This document shows positions 1 to 7,006 of a stretch of 32,276 nucleotides of DNA, piece after piece; positions within the stretch are counted from its first letter, which is position 1, and every line of letters starts with the position of its first letter. The DNA is from Clostridiales bacterium DTU072 (GTDB taxonomy: Bacteria; Bacillota; Clostridia; Christensenellales; DTU072). Under the pieces are notes generated by a model that did no database searches, was not told where the DNA came from, and saw only the letters and a list, made by a program, of their open reading frames with translations. The stretch covers positions 1 through 32,276 of the forward strand of contig LFSG01000025.1 of assembly GCA_001512685.1 (NCBI GenBank), written 5' to 3'. The translations under genes and the position numbers were made by a program.

Positions 1-459
1 AATGGTTTCTGTCAAGTTGGGATAGTTTGTGTTAACTTTGTCGTAGGCAATCGTGCCGCCCCTCACAGCTTCCTTAGCGTCTACTACGGTTAAGAACGGC
101 ACAGTGTAGCCTTCATATGTAAAGCTATGTGTACCCACTGCGGGCGCCTTATTGGTGGAAACATATTGAGCGGGAATGGTGTCCGTTTCGCCCGCCTTGA
201 CGGGTTTCAGCTTGGGGATGGTGGGATGCAGAGCCGAAGCTGAATCAAAGGAAATTGAGCTTCCCATTTGTGAAGGGTTGCGTTCCCATCCTATCGTGAT
301 ATTCGCATCCGTTGAGGTTGCCGCCGTCATTGTGGTTTGGGTGGCGATAACGGTATTGTTCGCGCTGAACCACGCAAAGGTTGCCGTTGACAATGCCACA
401 ATGAGGAGGACGACCATCAAAACGGTGGAAATGAACATGCTTTTTCTCATTGTTTTCAT
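1..459 (-). CDS. SipW-type (TasA/camelysin-like) secreted surface protein, C-terminus cut by window edge
   Basis: The first 153 codons are visible and the 3' end lies outside the window. The N-terminus MKTMRKSMFIS is followed by a hydrophobic stretch (about residues 10-28) ending in TATFAWFSANNTV. That is the signal style of proteins processed by the SipW signal peptidase, such as TasA and camelysin, where cleavage falls near the AWF motif. Next comes a Thr/Ala-rich segment (about 36-50) and ITIGWE, a start typical of small beta-rich fibre subunits in Clostridia. The ATG was chosen because GAGGT lies about ten bases upstream; a second ATG four codons in has no better site. The gene has its own extended -10 promoter, so it is probably transcribed apart from the genes to its right. 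Function as a fibre or matrix subunit is inferred from the signal type only. No signal peptidase gene is in view. Confidence 0.8.
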   Translation of the reverse strand, partial: MKTMRKSMFISTVLMVVLLIVALSTATFAWFSANNTVIATQTTMTAATSTDANITIGWERNPSQMGSSISFDSASALHPTIPKLKPVKAGETDTIPAQYVSTNKAPAVGTHSFTYEGYTVPFLTVVDAKEAVRGGTIAYDKVNTNYPNLTETI

Positions 460-524
460 TTTTCGTTACCTCACTTTTATTAGTGTTTTTTTTAAGATTT
501 TTTTAATCTTATTTGCTAATTTAC
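460..524 (-). other. 5' leader of the left-edge surface gene, with small AT hairpin
   Basis: This is the untranslated leader between the predicted transcription start and the ATG at 459. It carries an A/T inverted repeat (AAGATT at 494-499, AATCTT at 505-510) and then an A-rich run leading into the GAGGT ribosome site. The hairpin is short and AT-only, so a regulatory role is only a possibility. Confidence 0.3.
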
Positions 525-553
525 ATTATAACACATTATAATTCGTTTGAAAA
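525..553 (-). promoter_or_regulatory. Extended -10 sigma-A-like promoter
   Basis: Read on the minus strand there is a perfect TATAAT (525-530) preceded by TGT, giving the TGn extended -10 form. TTTTCA at 548-553, 17 bases upstream, is a weak -35 (4 of 6 matches to TTGACA). A second TATAAT sits at 535-540, ten bases upstream of the first. It drives the gene starting at 459 and leaves a leader of about 60 bases. Confidence 0.65.
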
Positions 554-585
554 GGGGGTTTTAGCATTTTTTTGTTTTTTTCGTC

Positions 586-617
586 AATAAAGCTGCCCAT
601 ATGCGTTAATGCGGAGC
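586..617 (-). terminator. Weak intrinsic terminator candidate after the 305-residue gene
   Basis: On the minus strand GCTCCGCAT can pair with ATGGGCAGC (7 of 9 pairs, loop of 8), followed by TTTATT. The stem has two mismatches and the U tract is short, so this is a tentative call. Its position between the stop at 681 and the promoter at 525-553 is where a terminator would be expected. Confidence 0.25.
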
Positions 618-638
618 CTTAAATCTTAATTTGTGCAT
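606..638 (-). CDS. Possible 10-codon leader peptide (unproven)
   Basis: A tiny frame reads MHKLRFKAPH and stops at TAA. It was noticed because GGAAGGTGA lies just upstream with good spacing, a better ribosome site than several real genes here have. It sits between the 305-residue gene and the next promoter, and its end overlaps the weak terminator hairpin. There is no homology evidence; it may be chance. Confidence 0.18.
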   Translation of the reverse strand: MHKLRFKAPH

Positions 639-680
639 AAAAATCACCTTCCTTTTTGGTTTTTTCCCCTTTTCTCGATG

Positions 681-1598
681 TCAAGCGTACTGCGTGAACT
701 CCATTCGCATCTTCAATGTTCCGCCCAAAATGTCGTCTACGCATTCCGGATCGTTGCCCTCCAGCCATATCATGACGGTATACTTTACTATCTCGCCCGC
801 CGCCAGCGACAAGCCCGTTTCGTAATAAGCCCTTTCACGGCTGATAAACGGCACGGTCATCCACGGCTGGGCGTCGGGTATGTTTTTGCCGTCTTCGGTA
901 AAATATTCGCCGGGCACAACCTCTTCGATGTCCCCGTCTTTCTTCTTCTTGGCGTATACCGTTCTTTCGCCGTTCCTTATTATCATTATCCTTATGGCTT
1001 CGTCTATGTCCTTGGTTATCTCCTCGAATACCATGGTTTCCCGATACAGGTGGTCTTCTTTGGTGATGTTTTTAAGGTAGAATGTGGCGGCTATGCAGTT
1101 GATTTCCTTGCTTCTGGCATACGGCCCTTCCGCCGCTTCTATTTCGGGTATTAAGCTATATATGTCCATTAAGGTTATGTTGTCCATGTACCTTGGGCCG
1201 CCCAAACTGATTACTTCGGAGGGGTTGGAGAATTTCATGTCGTGCGACAGCGACATGATAAACATCCCTTCCTTGTCCACAAGCACTTTCAAGTTGTTGT
1301 ACTGCAGCAGCGACAGCATGCCGTACACTCCGCCGCCCAGCAATATGGTTACCGCAAGGAAAACTATCATGGTCATGACCGCTTTGCGGTGCTTCATGTG
1401 TTTCCTTACTTCGCGGTTCTTAATCAGATACCTGTATTTGCTGTCGCTTTGCGGCCAGCTGCTTTGGCTTTTTTTGAGATCTTTTTGCTCCTGCTCGGCC
1501 AACTTTAAGGATTTCTTTTTGTTCTTAACCTTTTTACTGTCCGTTTTACCGCTAATCTCAACGCTTGCTTCGTCAGCCTTTAAGTTCTTTTCGTCCAA
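681..1598 (-). CDS. Single-pass membrane protein with TasA-like C-terminal region (TTG start)
   Basis: This is a 305-residue protein. Residues 1-72 are Lys-rich, charged and probably cytoplasmic, residues about 73-97 form one membrane segment, and the rest should be outside. The C-terminus contains VKYTVMIWLEGNDPECVDDILGG (split here: VKYTVMIWLEG, then NDPECVDDILGG, about 271-293). That pattern recalls the end of TasA/camelysin-like proteins of Clostridia, a family recognition from memory. The initiation codon is TTG: a perfect AGGAGG lies seven bases upstream, and no ATG fits as well. The preceding gene stops three bases before the TTG, with its stop just beside the ribosome site, so translation is probably coupled. 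Unlike its neighbours it lacks an N-terminal SipW-type signal; the long basic tail could contact the cytoplasmic EAL-like protein encoded just upstream (inference). Confidence 0.75.
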   Translation of the reverse strand: MDEKNLKADEASVEISGKTDSKKVKNKKKSLKLAEQEQKDLKKSQSSWPQSDSKYRYLIKNREVRKHMKHRKAVMTMIVFLAVTILLGGGVYGMLSLLQYNNLKVLVDKEGMFIMSLSHDMKFSNPSEVISLGGPRYMDNITLMDIYSLIPEIEAAEGPYARSKEINCIAATFYLKNITKEDHLYRETMVFEEITKDIDEAIRIMIIRNGERTVYAKKKKDGDIEEVVPGEYFTEDGKNIPDAQPWMTVPFISRERAYYETGLSLAAGEIVKYTVMIWLEGNDPECVDDILGGTLKMRMEFTQYA

Positions 1599-1601
1599 AG
1601 G

Positions 1602-3362
1602 TTAACCTCCTACCGCGGGCAGTGATTTTTTCTCTTTTATGGCTATATGTACCAGCCTTTTGGGCTTTCCGATAACATTCCCTTGAATTCCGTCAATTCC
1701 ATGCGTAAGCATGAACAGCGCCTGCTTGGTGGTTTCCACATTGCACGCCACCGTGGTTATGCCCTGCGTCTTGGCGTAGCCTATAAGCATGTCCAAATGG
1801 CTTGTGGTCTTGGGGTTGTCTTCGGAATAATAGCGGTTGTCAATCCTTAAAAAGTCTATGTAGTATTCCGTAAGCACCCGTATGCCCGCTTGCTCGGCGT
1901 TGTCAAGCATAATCTTGACGCCCGCCTCCTTAAGCGCTTCCACGCCCTTTATGCCTATATCCCCCAAAGCCTCAAGCATTTGGCAGTCAAACGCAAGCAC
2001 AAGGTTTTCGTTCTCGGTTTTGGCGGCAGCCGCCAGTCTTTTCAGCGCCTCTTTTTTTATAAGCAGCTTGCTGCTTACGGTAACCGCGAAAAGGGTGTCG
2101 GGTTTTGCCTTGCAGTCTATTTGCGCCGCTTCCAAGGCAAGCATGTTAAGTTTTTCTATGCGGTCGCTGCCTTCGGCTATGGAAAAGTAGTGCTGAGGCA
2201 AAAGCTTGCCCAAAAACCTGTCGTTAAGCACCTGCTGCATGTTTATGAACATTATGGTGTTGTCTCTGTTTAAGGCTATGTCGTAAAAGTACACCACAGG
2301 TTCGGATATGGCTATGGCGGCGTTTACGCTTTTGGCGGTCTGCCTAATGTCTTCAAGCTTTTCTTTGCCTTTCTTTTTGTCAAAGTCAACAGACGCCCCC
2401 GCCGTTTGCTCCATAATCCTTCTTGTAAGCTCGCCTTGTATGTCTTGGTATTCCTCGCCGTCGTATTCGCCTTCCTTGGGGGGGATATGCTCCTTGCCCC
2501 TTATTACGGCGTTGGGCTTCAAGGGGTACCTTTCGGCGTAAGCCTTTAAGACGGGCACTTTCACCTTGCCGATTTCGTTTATCTCCATCAGCAGTTCGAT
2601 AAGCTCAACCACCCTTACCGCCGACGCCTCGCTGTTTACGGTAAACTGCAAAGGCGTATCCTTGTATTCGGCGCTCGCCATTACTTTGTGAGGGTACATT
2701 TTCTTGTCTAACGCTCCGTCCGGCAAAGCCATGTAGACAAGCAGTTTTTCGTCGGCTATTCTCAAAACAATCAGCTTTTCTTTGCCTTTGTAAAAGTACT
2801 CTTCGCCGCCTTTGAATTGGCTTTTTATGGATTTGTAGGTATTTATGTTGTTCTTTACGGTGGAGTAGTTAAGCTTCACCGCGTTTTTTGACATGATAAG
2901 CAGGTTTTCAAAGGTGGGCTCAAGTATTTCTCTGCCGAATTCGTCCTTTTCGCCCGTTGTCTGCGCTTCTTTGGCCTTGGCTTGCTTTTTGGAAGCCTTT
3001 TTCTTTTTGGGTTCGCTCTTTTGTTCCGCCTTTTCTCCGTCTTGTCCGTCCGTTTTTTCTTGTTCCTTAGGTTCTTCCATTTGCTCCTTAGGCTCGTCCG
3101 TTTGCTCTTGTTCTTGGGGCTTTTCCGATTGTTCTTGTTCCTTAGGCTCTTCTTGTTCGGCAAGCTCCGCTGTCGTCAACGGCCGGGCGTCGTCTATGGA
3201 TTGGTCGGCGTCTTTGTCGGTGTCAAGGTCCGTTAATGTCTCCGCTTCTTGGCTTGGCGCTTCCGCTCGCTCCATATCTTGAATATCTTGAACCGCGGCG
3301 CTTTGCCTGTCTTGCTCAAGAACGTCGTTATTCAAATTGAGGTCTTTGTCGTTATCAGCCAC
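1602..3362 (-). CDS. Cytoplasmic protein with degenerate (catalytically dead) EAL domain (GTG start)
   Basis: This is a 586-residue protein without signal or membrane segment. Residues about 60-137 are a Glu/Gln/Lys/Pro low-complexity linker with repeated PKEQE-like units. Residues about 150-265 form an alpha/beta module (LIVLRIADEKLLVYMAL, then AEYKDTP) that I believe recurs in Clostridial hypotheticals. Residues about 354-570 follow the EAL phosphodiesterase fold: VVYFYDI for the YQPI start, INM (374-376) in place of EAL, LDNAEQ (486-491) for DDFG, FLRID (504-508) for the K-I-D segment, ACNVET (539-544) for AEGVET, and IQGNVIGKP (559-567) for QGY-FGKP. The metal and catalytic acids are mostly replaced, so c-di-GMP hydrolysis is unlikely; a binding or scaffold role is possible. 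Start is GTG with AAGGA seven bases upstream, and a good promoter precedes it. It is followed at once by a membrane protein gene. Confidence 0.75.
   Translation of the reverse strand: MADNDKDLNLNNDVLEQDRQSAAVQDIQDMERAEAPSQEAETLTDLDTDKDADQSIDDARPLTTAELAEQEEPKEQEQSEKPQEQEQTDEPKEQMEEPKEQEKTDGQDGEKAEQKSEPKKKKASKKQAKAKEAQTTGEKDEFGREILEPTFENLLIMSKNAVKLNYSTVKNNINTYKSIKSQFKGGEEYFYKGKEKLIVLRIADEKLLVYMALPDGALDKKMYPHKVMASAEYKDTPLQFTVNSEASAVRVVELIELLMEINEIGKVKVPVLKAYAERYPLKPNAVIRGKEHIPPKEGEYDGEEYQDIQGELTRRIMEQTAGASVDFDKKKGKEKLEDIRQTAKSVNAAIAISEPVVYFYDIALNRDNTIMFINMQQVLNDRFLGKLLPQHYFSIAEGSDRIEKLNMLALEAAQIDCKAKPDTLFAVTVSSKLLIKKEALKRLAAAAKTENENLVLAFDCQMLEALGDIGIKGVEALKEAGVKIMLDNAEQAGIRVLTEYYIDFLRIDNRYYSEDNPKTTSHLDMLIGYAKTQGITTVACNVETTKQALFMLTHGIDGIQGNVIGKPKRLVHIAIKEKKSLPAVGG
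1606..1611 (-). promoter_or_regulatory. Shine-Dalgarno site AGGAGG fixing the TTG start
   Basis: A perfect AGGAGG lies inside the last codons of the upstream gene, seven bases before TTG at 1596-1598. It decides the start of the 305-residue protein and implies termination-reinitiation coupling. Confidence 0.75.
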
Positions 3363-3392
3363 TTTTGTTTCCTTTTAGCTCTTTCTAATTTA

Positions 3393-3421
3393 ATAATAAC
3401 TTATTTATTAAAAGTCGTCAA
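3393..3421 (-). promoter_or_regulatory. Sigma-A-like promoter for the EAL-like / TasA-like gene pair
   Basis: On the minus strand TTGACG (3416-3421, 5 of 6 matches), a 17-base spacer and TATTAT (3393-3398, 5 of 6) form a near-consensus promoter. The predicted start is about 24 bases before the GTG at 3362. It would allow the two left genes to be expressed independently of the adhesin genes upstream. Confidence 0.65.
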
Positions 3422-3432
3422 TAACTTACGCG

Positions 3433-3465
3433 GCATTCTTATTACAATATTTATTGTTTTAATGC
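3433..3465. repeat. Nested AT-rich inverted repeat in the intergenic gap
   Basis: An outer stem GCATT/AATGC (3433-3437, 3461-3465) encloses an inner stem ACAATA/TATTGT (3444-3449, 3452-3457). It follows the stop of the 952-residue gene. TTTTT follows the stem only in the plus-strand sense, where no gene ends, so on the minus strand it is a poor intrinsic terminator. It could be an operator or an mRNA 3' stabilising hairpin. Confidence 0.35.
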
Positions 3466-3473
3466 TTTTTCCG

Positions 3474-6332
3474 CTAAATTCCTTCTTTAATCTCCGAAAA
3501 CATATCGCCGTAAAGCTGCCCATATTCGAGGGCAAGCTCTTGAGGCGCGATAAGAACGGGGAATGAGCCGAAAGCGCCTTGGGCTATTTGGGTTACGGAA
3601 TCTCCGCGGATTTCCACCTTTTGCAAATTAGCGCATCCCGTAAAAGAGTATCCTATGTATTGGGGGGAGCCGTGGAATAAAATGCTTTCCAATTGGCCGC
3701 AGTCGTCAAACTCGTCTTTTTCAAGGCGGGTTACGCCCGTCCCTACCCTTACGTCTTTGAGAGCAAAGCAGGCTTTGAACACTCCCTCCCCCAATTCCGT
3801 AACTTGGGCGGGGATTACTATTTGGGTAATTCCGCTTTCGGAAAAGGCGTAGTCGCCCAAACGCTTTACGTTGAGGCTTATTTGGATACTCTCAAGGGCG
3901 GCGCATCCAAAGAAGGCGTAGGCGGGTATTTCGTTCAGATTGTCGGATAGCGCAATCTCTTTAAGGTATTTCGCCCCCATAAACGCCGCCATGTCCATAT
4001 CGGTTACGGTGTGGGGCATGTCGTAGCTTTCTCCCTGCCTGTTTGCGGGGTATAATACCAGCCTTGTCAAATCCTTACTATATAATACCCCGTCCTCGTC
4101 CTTAAAATGCGGATTGTCAGCATGCGCCCATACGCTTTCAAGGTTTTCTATCCCCATAAAGGCAAGGGGCAAGATTTGCTCCACGCTGGCGGGTATGGCT
4201 ATTTCGGTCAAGGCGCTTGCCAGCACAAAGGCGTAGGAGTATATGGTTTTTACGCCGTCGGGGATATCGAAGCGGGCGGAGGTTTGGCCTTGCGCGTACA
4301 TTATCAGCGTTTCACCGTTTTTGTCGTAAAGGTTGTTTGCTATATTTGAATAAGCGGTGTTCAGCGGAGAAACCTCGAAAGCCTCAAGCTGGCGGCTTTC
4401 CAAAAAGGCAAAGGAATCCAAAGTCTCAAGGCCGCTTCCTATGTATACGGTCTTTAATCTGCCGCATCTGCCGAAAGACATGCTCCCTACCCTTTTTACG
4501 CTGTCCGACAACACAAGGTTTATTATTCCGCAGCCTTCAAAGGCGTTGTCTTTTATGGTTTCCACGTTCTTGAAATCTATTGAGGACAGCGAAAGGCAGT
4601 TTTTAAAGGCGCTGTTTTCCACGCTCTTGAGCTGAGAGCCAAAGGTTATTTGCGCCAGCGTTCGGCAGTCGGCGAAGGCGCTTTCGCCCACGCTTTGGCA
4701 GTTTTGGGGCAGCGCCACAGATACCAGCGAATCGCAATCGCGGAACATATGCGGGGGTATGTGGGTTATGTTGTCGTTCAAAATTACGTTTTTCAGCGCC
4801 CCGCAATCGGCGAATATGTAGCTTCCCATTTCGGGAACGCCCTCTATGACCACCGTTGTCAAGGCGTTGCAGTCGTAAAAGGCTCTGTTCCCTATTTTTT
4901 GAATGTCCGCGCCTATAACTATTTGGGTTAAGTTAAAGCAGTTGGCGAAAGCCGACGTTCCTATTTCGCGTACGCTTGCCAAATCGATGGACAGAATGCC
5001 GCTGTTTTTGAACACATTGTCGGCTATTTCCCTTACGGGCAGTCCGTTGACGCTTTGGGGAACGGTTACATGCTTTTCTCCCCCTCTGTAATCGGTGATT
5101 ATGTAATAATCTTGGGTGTCGCTGGGCTCATAGATAAAGTCGTCGTCGTAAACTTTGGTGTCTTCCGCCCATTTGGCGTACAGCTCGGTGTCTTTGTCAA
5201 TGCGCAGGCTGAAGTCAAAGGGCTCGTTAAGCGCGCTGTCGGCGTACCAGCCCGCGAATATATGCCCTGCCTTGTGCGGGGTGTAATTTTCTATCTCGCT
5301 TTGGGGCTCAAGCGTAAGCTGTCTGATAACCTGCCCCTCCGAATAGTAGCGTACGGTGTAATATTCGGGCTGAGGGGGTTCTTCCGCCCGCCATTTGGCG
5401 TATAAAGTCAAGCTGGCGTAAGCCCCCAATTCAAAATTATACGGCTGAGTCCTTTCTTCGTCTATATACCAGCCTTCAAAAATATAACCTTGCTTTTCGG
5501 GTATGGGCATGGTTATGACCTGGCTTTTCAAGACCTCTACGGGCGGGATATGGCTGCCGCCGTCGGAGTCGAAAGTAATCAAAAATTTGTCGGGGTTATG
5601 CCGCCATTTGGCGTAAAGCGTTAAATCGATTGTTACCACATTATTTGAGGGATAGCGCAAGGTAAATTCGGGGTCAAGGTACCAGCCCATAAAATCGTGC
5701 CCTATCTTTGAGGGCGAAGGGAGCGCCGCCGTGCTTCCCTCCAAAATTTGTATGGGAGCAAGCGCCGTTCCGCCGTTTGTTACGAAGGTTATGGTTTTGT
5801 GCTGTTTGTCTTCCTTTGCCAACCATTTGGCGTAAAGCGTAAAACTTTTGGTTACGGGCGCGCCGAATTCGTAATATGTGGTAAGCGTGGCGTCCACGCA
5901 CCAACCAAGGAAAATGTACCCTTCTTTTTCGGTAAAGGGCGGTCGGTCAATGACTCCCCCTTCGTCCTTGGCCACGGATTCCACCTCGCTGCCGCCGTTG
6001 GCGTCAAAGCTTACGATATATCCCGTAAACCTCCACTTGGCGTATACCGTAACATCCTTTTTGAGCCTTTTGCGGGAATATGTGTCCGAAGTCAATTGGT
6101 TTTGCCATACGCCGTCGTCAAAAAACCAGCCTTCAAAGGTGTAGCCGTCCCGCTCGGGGGTGGGCAAAGCTATGCCGTGCCTGCCGCTTATCCTTAGGGG
6201 CGGGCATTCGCTCCCGCCTTTGCTATCAAAGGTTATGGAGTATTTTCGCGCGCTTCCGTGGGCGAATATCAGCGTTAATATTAAAATCGCGGTTAAAACA
6301 CATAAAAGCGCTATCCTTATCTTTTGTTTCAT
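3474..6332 (-). CDS. Secreted/anchored surface protein with five InlB B-repeats and about 19 BspA-type leucine-rich repeats
   Basis: This is a 952-residue protein. Residues about 5-24 are a hydrophobic signal or anchor. Residues about 30-388 hold five InlB B-repeats (Listeria-Bacteroides repeat), each with a FDxxGG-like start, a GYxFxGW core and an end in YAKW (ends near 100, 170, 243, 314 and 388). Residues about 400-935 are BspA-type leucine-rich repeats of roughly 23 residues with the AFxxCxxL signature; I count about 19 such AF-type turns. Both folds act in host- or cell-surface binding in known proteins. There is no LPXTG, SLH or C-terminal membrane helix; the last residues are EIKEGI. 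The ATG has AGGAG ten bases upstream and starts six bases after the stop of the preceding gene, so the two are coupled. It is the last gene before the intergenic promoter at 3393-3421. Confidence 0.88.
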   Translation of the reverse strand: MKQKIRIALLCVLTAILILTLIFAHGSARKYSITFDSKGGSECPPLRISGRHGIALPTPERDGYTFEGWFFDDGVWQNQLTSDTYSRKRLKKDVTVYAKWRFTGYIVSFDANGGSEVESVAKDEGGVIDRPPFTEKEGYIFLGWCVDATLTTYYEFGAPVTKSFTLYAKWLAKEDKQHKTITFVTNGGTALAPIQILEGSTAALPSPSKIGHDFMGWYLDPEFTLRYPSNNVVTIDLTLYAKWRHNPDKFLITFDSDGGSHIPPVEVLKSQVITMPIPEKQGYIFEGWYIDEERTQPYNFELGAYASLTLYAKWRAEEPPQPEYYTVRYYSEGQVIRQLTLEPQSEIENYTPHKAGHIFAGWYADSALNEPFDFSLRIDKDTELYAKWAEDTKVYDDDFIYEPSDTQDYYIITDYRGGEKHVTVPQSVNGLPVREIADNVFKNSGILSIDLASVREIGTSAFANCFNLTQIVIGADIQKIGNRAFYDCNALTTVVIEGVPEMGSYIFADCGALKNVILNDNITHIPPHMFRDCDSLVSVALPQNCQSVGESAFADCRTLAQITFGSQLKSVENSAFKNCLSLSSIDFKNVETIKDNAFEGCGIINLVLSDSVKRVGSMSFGRCGRLKTVYIGSGLETLDSFAFLESRQLEAFEVSPLNTAYSNIANNLYDKNGETLIMYAQGQTSARFDIPDGVKTIYSYAFVLASALTEIAIPASVEQILPLAFMGIENLESVWAHADNPHFKDEDGVLYSKDLTRLVLYPANRQGESYDMPHTVTDMDMAAFMGAKYLKEIALSDNLNEIPAYAFFGCAALESIQISLNVKRLGDYAFSESGITQIVIPAQVTELGEGVFKACFALKDVRVGTGVTRLEKDEFDDCGQLESILFHGSPQYIGYSFTGCANLQKVEIRGDSVTQIAQGAFGSFPVLIAPQELALEYGQLYGDMFSEIKEGI

Positions 6333-6338
6333 TCGCCC

Positions 6339-6995
6339 TTAGCTCCTGAAGAATATTTTTTGCAGATTGCCGATTATGCGCCTTTGGGTGTCGTACTGGG
6401 TAAAATTCAGTTTGGGACAAAGCCCGAAAGCGTAATCACCTATTACTATATCGCTTTCGCCGTGCAATTTCAAGGACGAAAGGCTGGACATGCGCTGAAA
6501 AGCGCCGGCGTCTATGTGGATTATGTTGTCGTATATTATTATTTCTTCAATCAAATCGTTGCCCGCTATCCAATATTCCCAAAACTCGTCTATTACCAAA
6601 ACCTTTTTGGGCGGCTTGGTTATTTCGGTTATTTCCGTGGTGTCGTCAATTTTCATGGTGTGCTCTTGGGGGATAATCAGCTGAAAGGCGTTTACGCCAC
6701 CGTCCCAGCCCACAAGCGCGTAGCCGTCTATAAGCTCTTTGTCGGAAGGGCGGGCTAAGGTGAACACTCTGTCGGGCACGTTCAAGCTCCCTTCTATCCT
6801 TTGCCCTTGCGCGTCCAAAGGCACATAGATTTGATACCTTATGGTGGCGTTGTCCACGCTCACTTTGTATTGCAGATATTTGGACTCCCCCGCCCGCTCT
6901 ATCCAAATGGCGAAAGTGGTGGCCGCCGTTATCATCGCCAAGGTTATCAAGATTATTATGATTATAAGCATTGCGGAGGGCAGGCTCTTTTTCAT
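6339..6995 (-). CDS. Small membrane-anchored protein with SipW-like signal and truncated BspA-type LRR tail
   Basis: This is a 218-residue protein. Residues about 8-27 are strongly hydrophobic and end in AATTFAIWIERA, a variant of the AWF signal in which FA-I-W replaces FAWF. A beta-rich middle (about 40-140) contains a GYALVGW element and matches nothing I recognise. The tail (about 148-198) has two BspA-like LRR turns (IDAGAFQRMSSLSSL and IGDYAFGLCPKL). It looks like a miniature of the 952-residue protein encoded next. The start is secure: AGGAGG lies five bases upstream of the ATG and overlaps the stop of the preceding gene. Its role is unknown; an accessory or adaptor subunit of the same surface structure is a reasonable guess. 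Confidence 0.75.
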   Translation of the reverse strand: MKKSLPSAMLIIIIILITLAMITAATTFAIWIERAGESKYLQYKVSVDNATIRYQIYVPLDAQGQRIEGSLNVPDRVFTLARPSDKELIDGYALVGWDGGVNAFQLIIPQEHTMKIDDTTEITEITKPPKKVLVIDEFWEYWIAGNDLIEEIIIYDNIIHIDAGAFQRMSSLSSLKLHGESDIVIGDYAFGLCPKLNFTQYDTQRRIIGNLQKIFFRS

Positions 6996-7000
6996 ATCGT

Positions 7001-7006
7001 CCTCCT
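7001..7006 (-). promoter_or_regulatory. Shine-Dalgarno site AGGAGG overlapping the upstream stop codon
   Basis: A perfect AGGAGG lies five bases before the ATG at 6993-6995. Its first bases are shared with the TAG stop (7005-7007) of the 277-residue gene, which ties translation of the two together. Confidence 0.75.

Noticed and set aside
559-587. TTGACG at 582-587 as a -35 for the left gene
   Set aside because: The matching -10 at 17-base spacing is CTAAAA, which is poor; the extended -10 at 525-533 is far better.
2876-3163. Lys/Arg-rich 95-residue minus-strand frame inside the EAL-like gene
   Set aside because: It is an off-frame reading of the low-complexity Glu/Gln/Lys linker.
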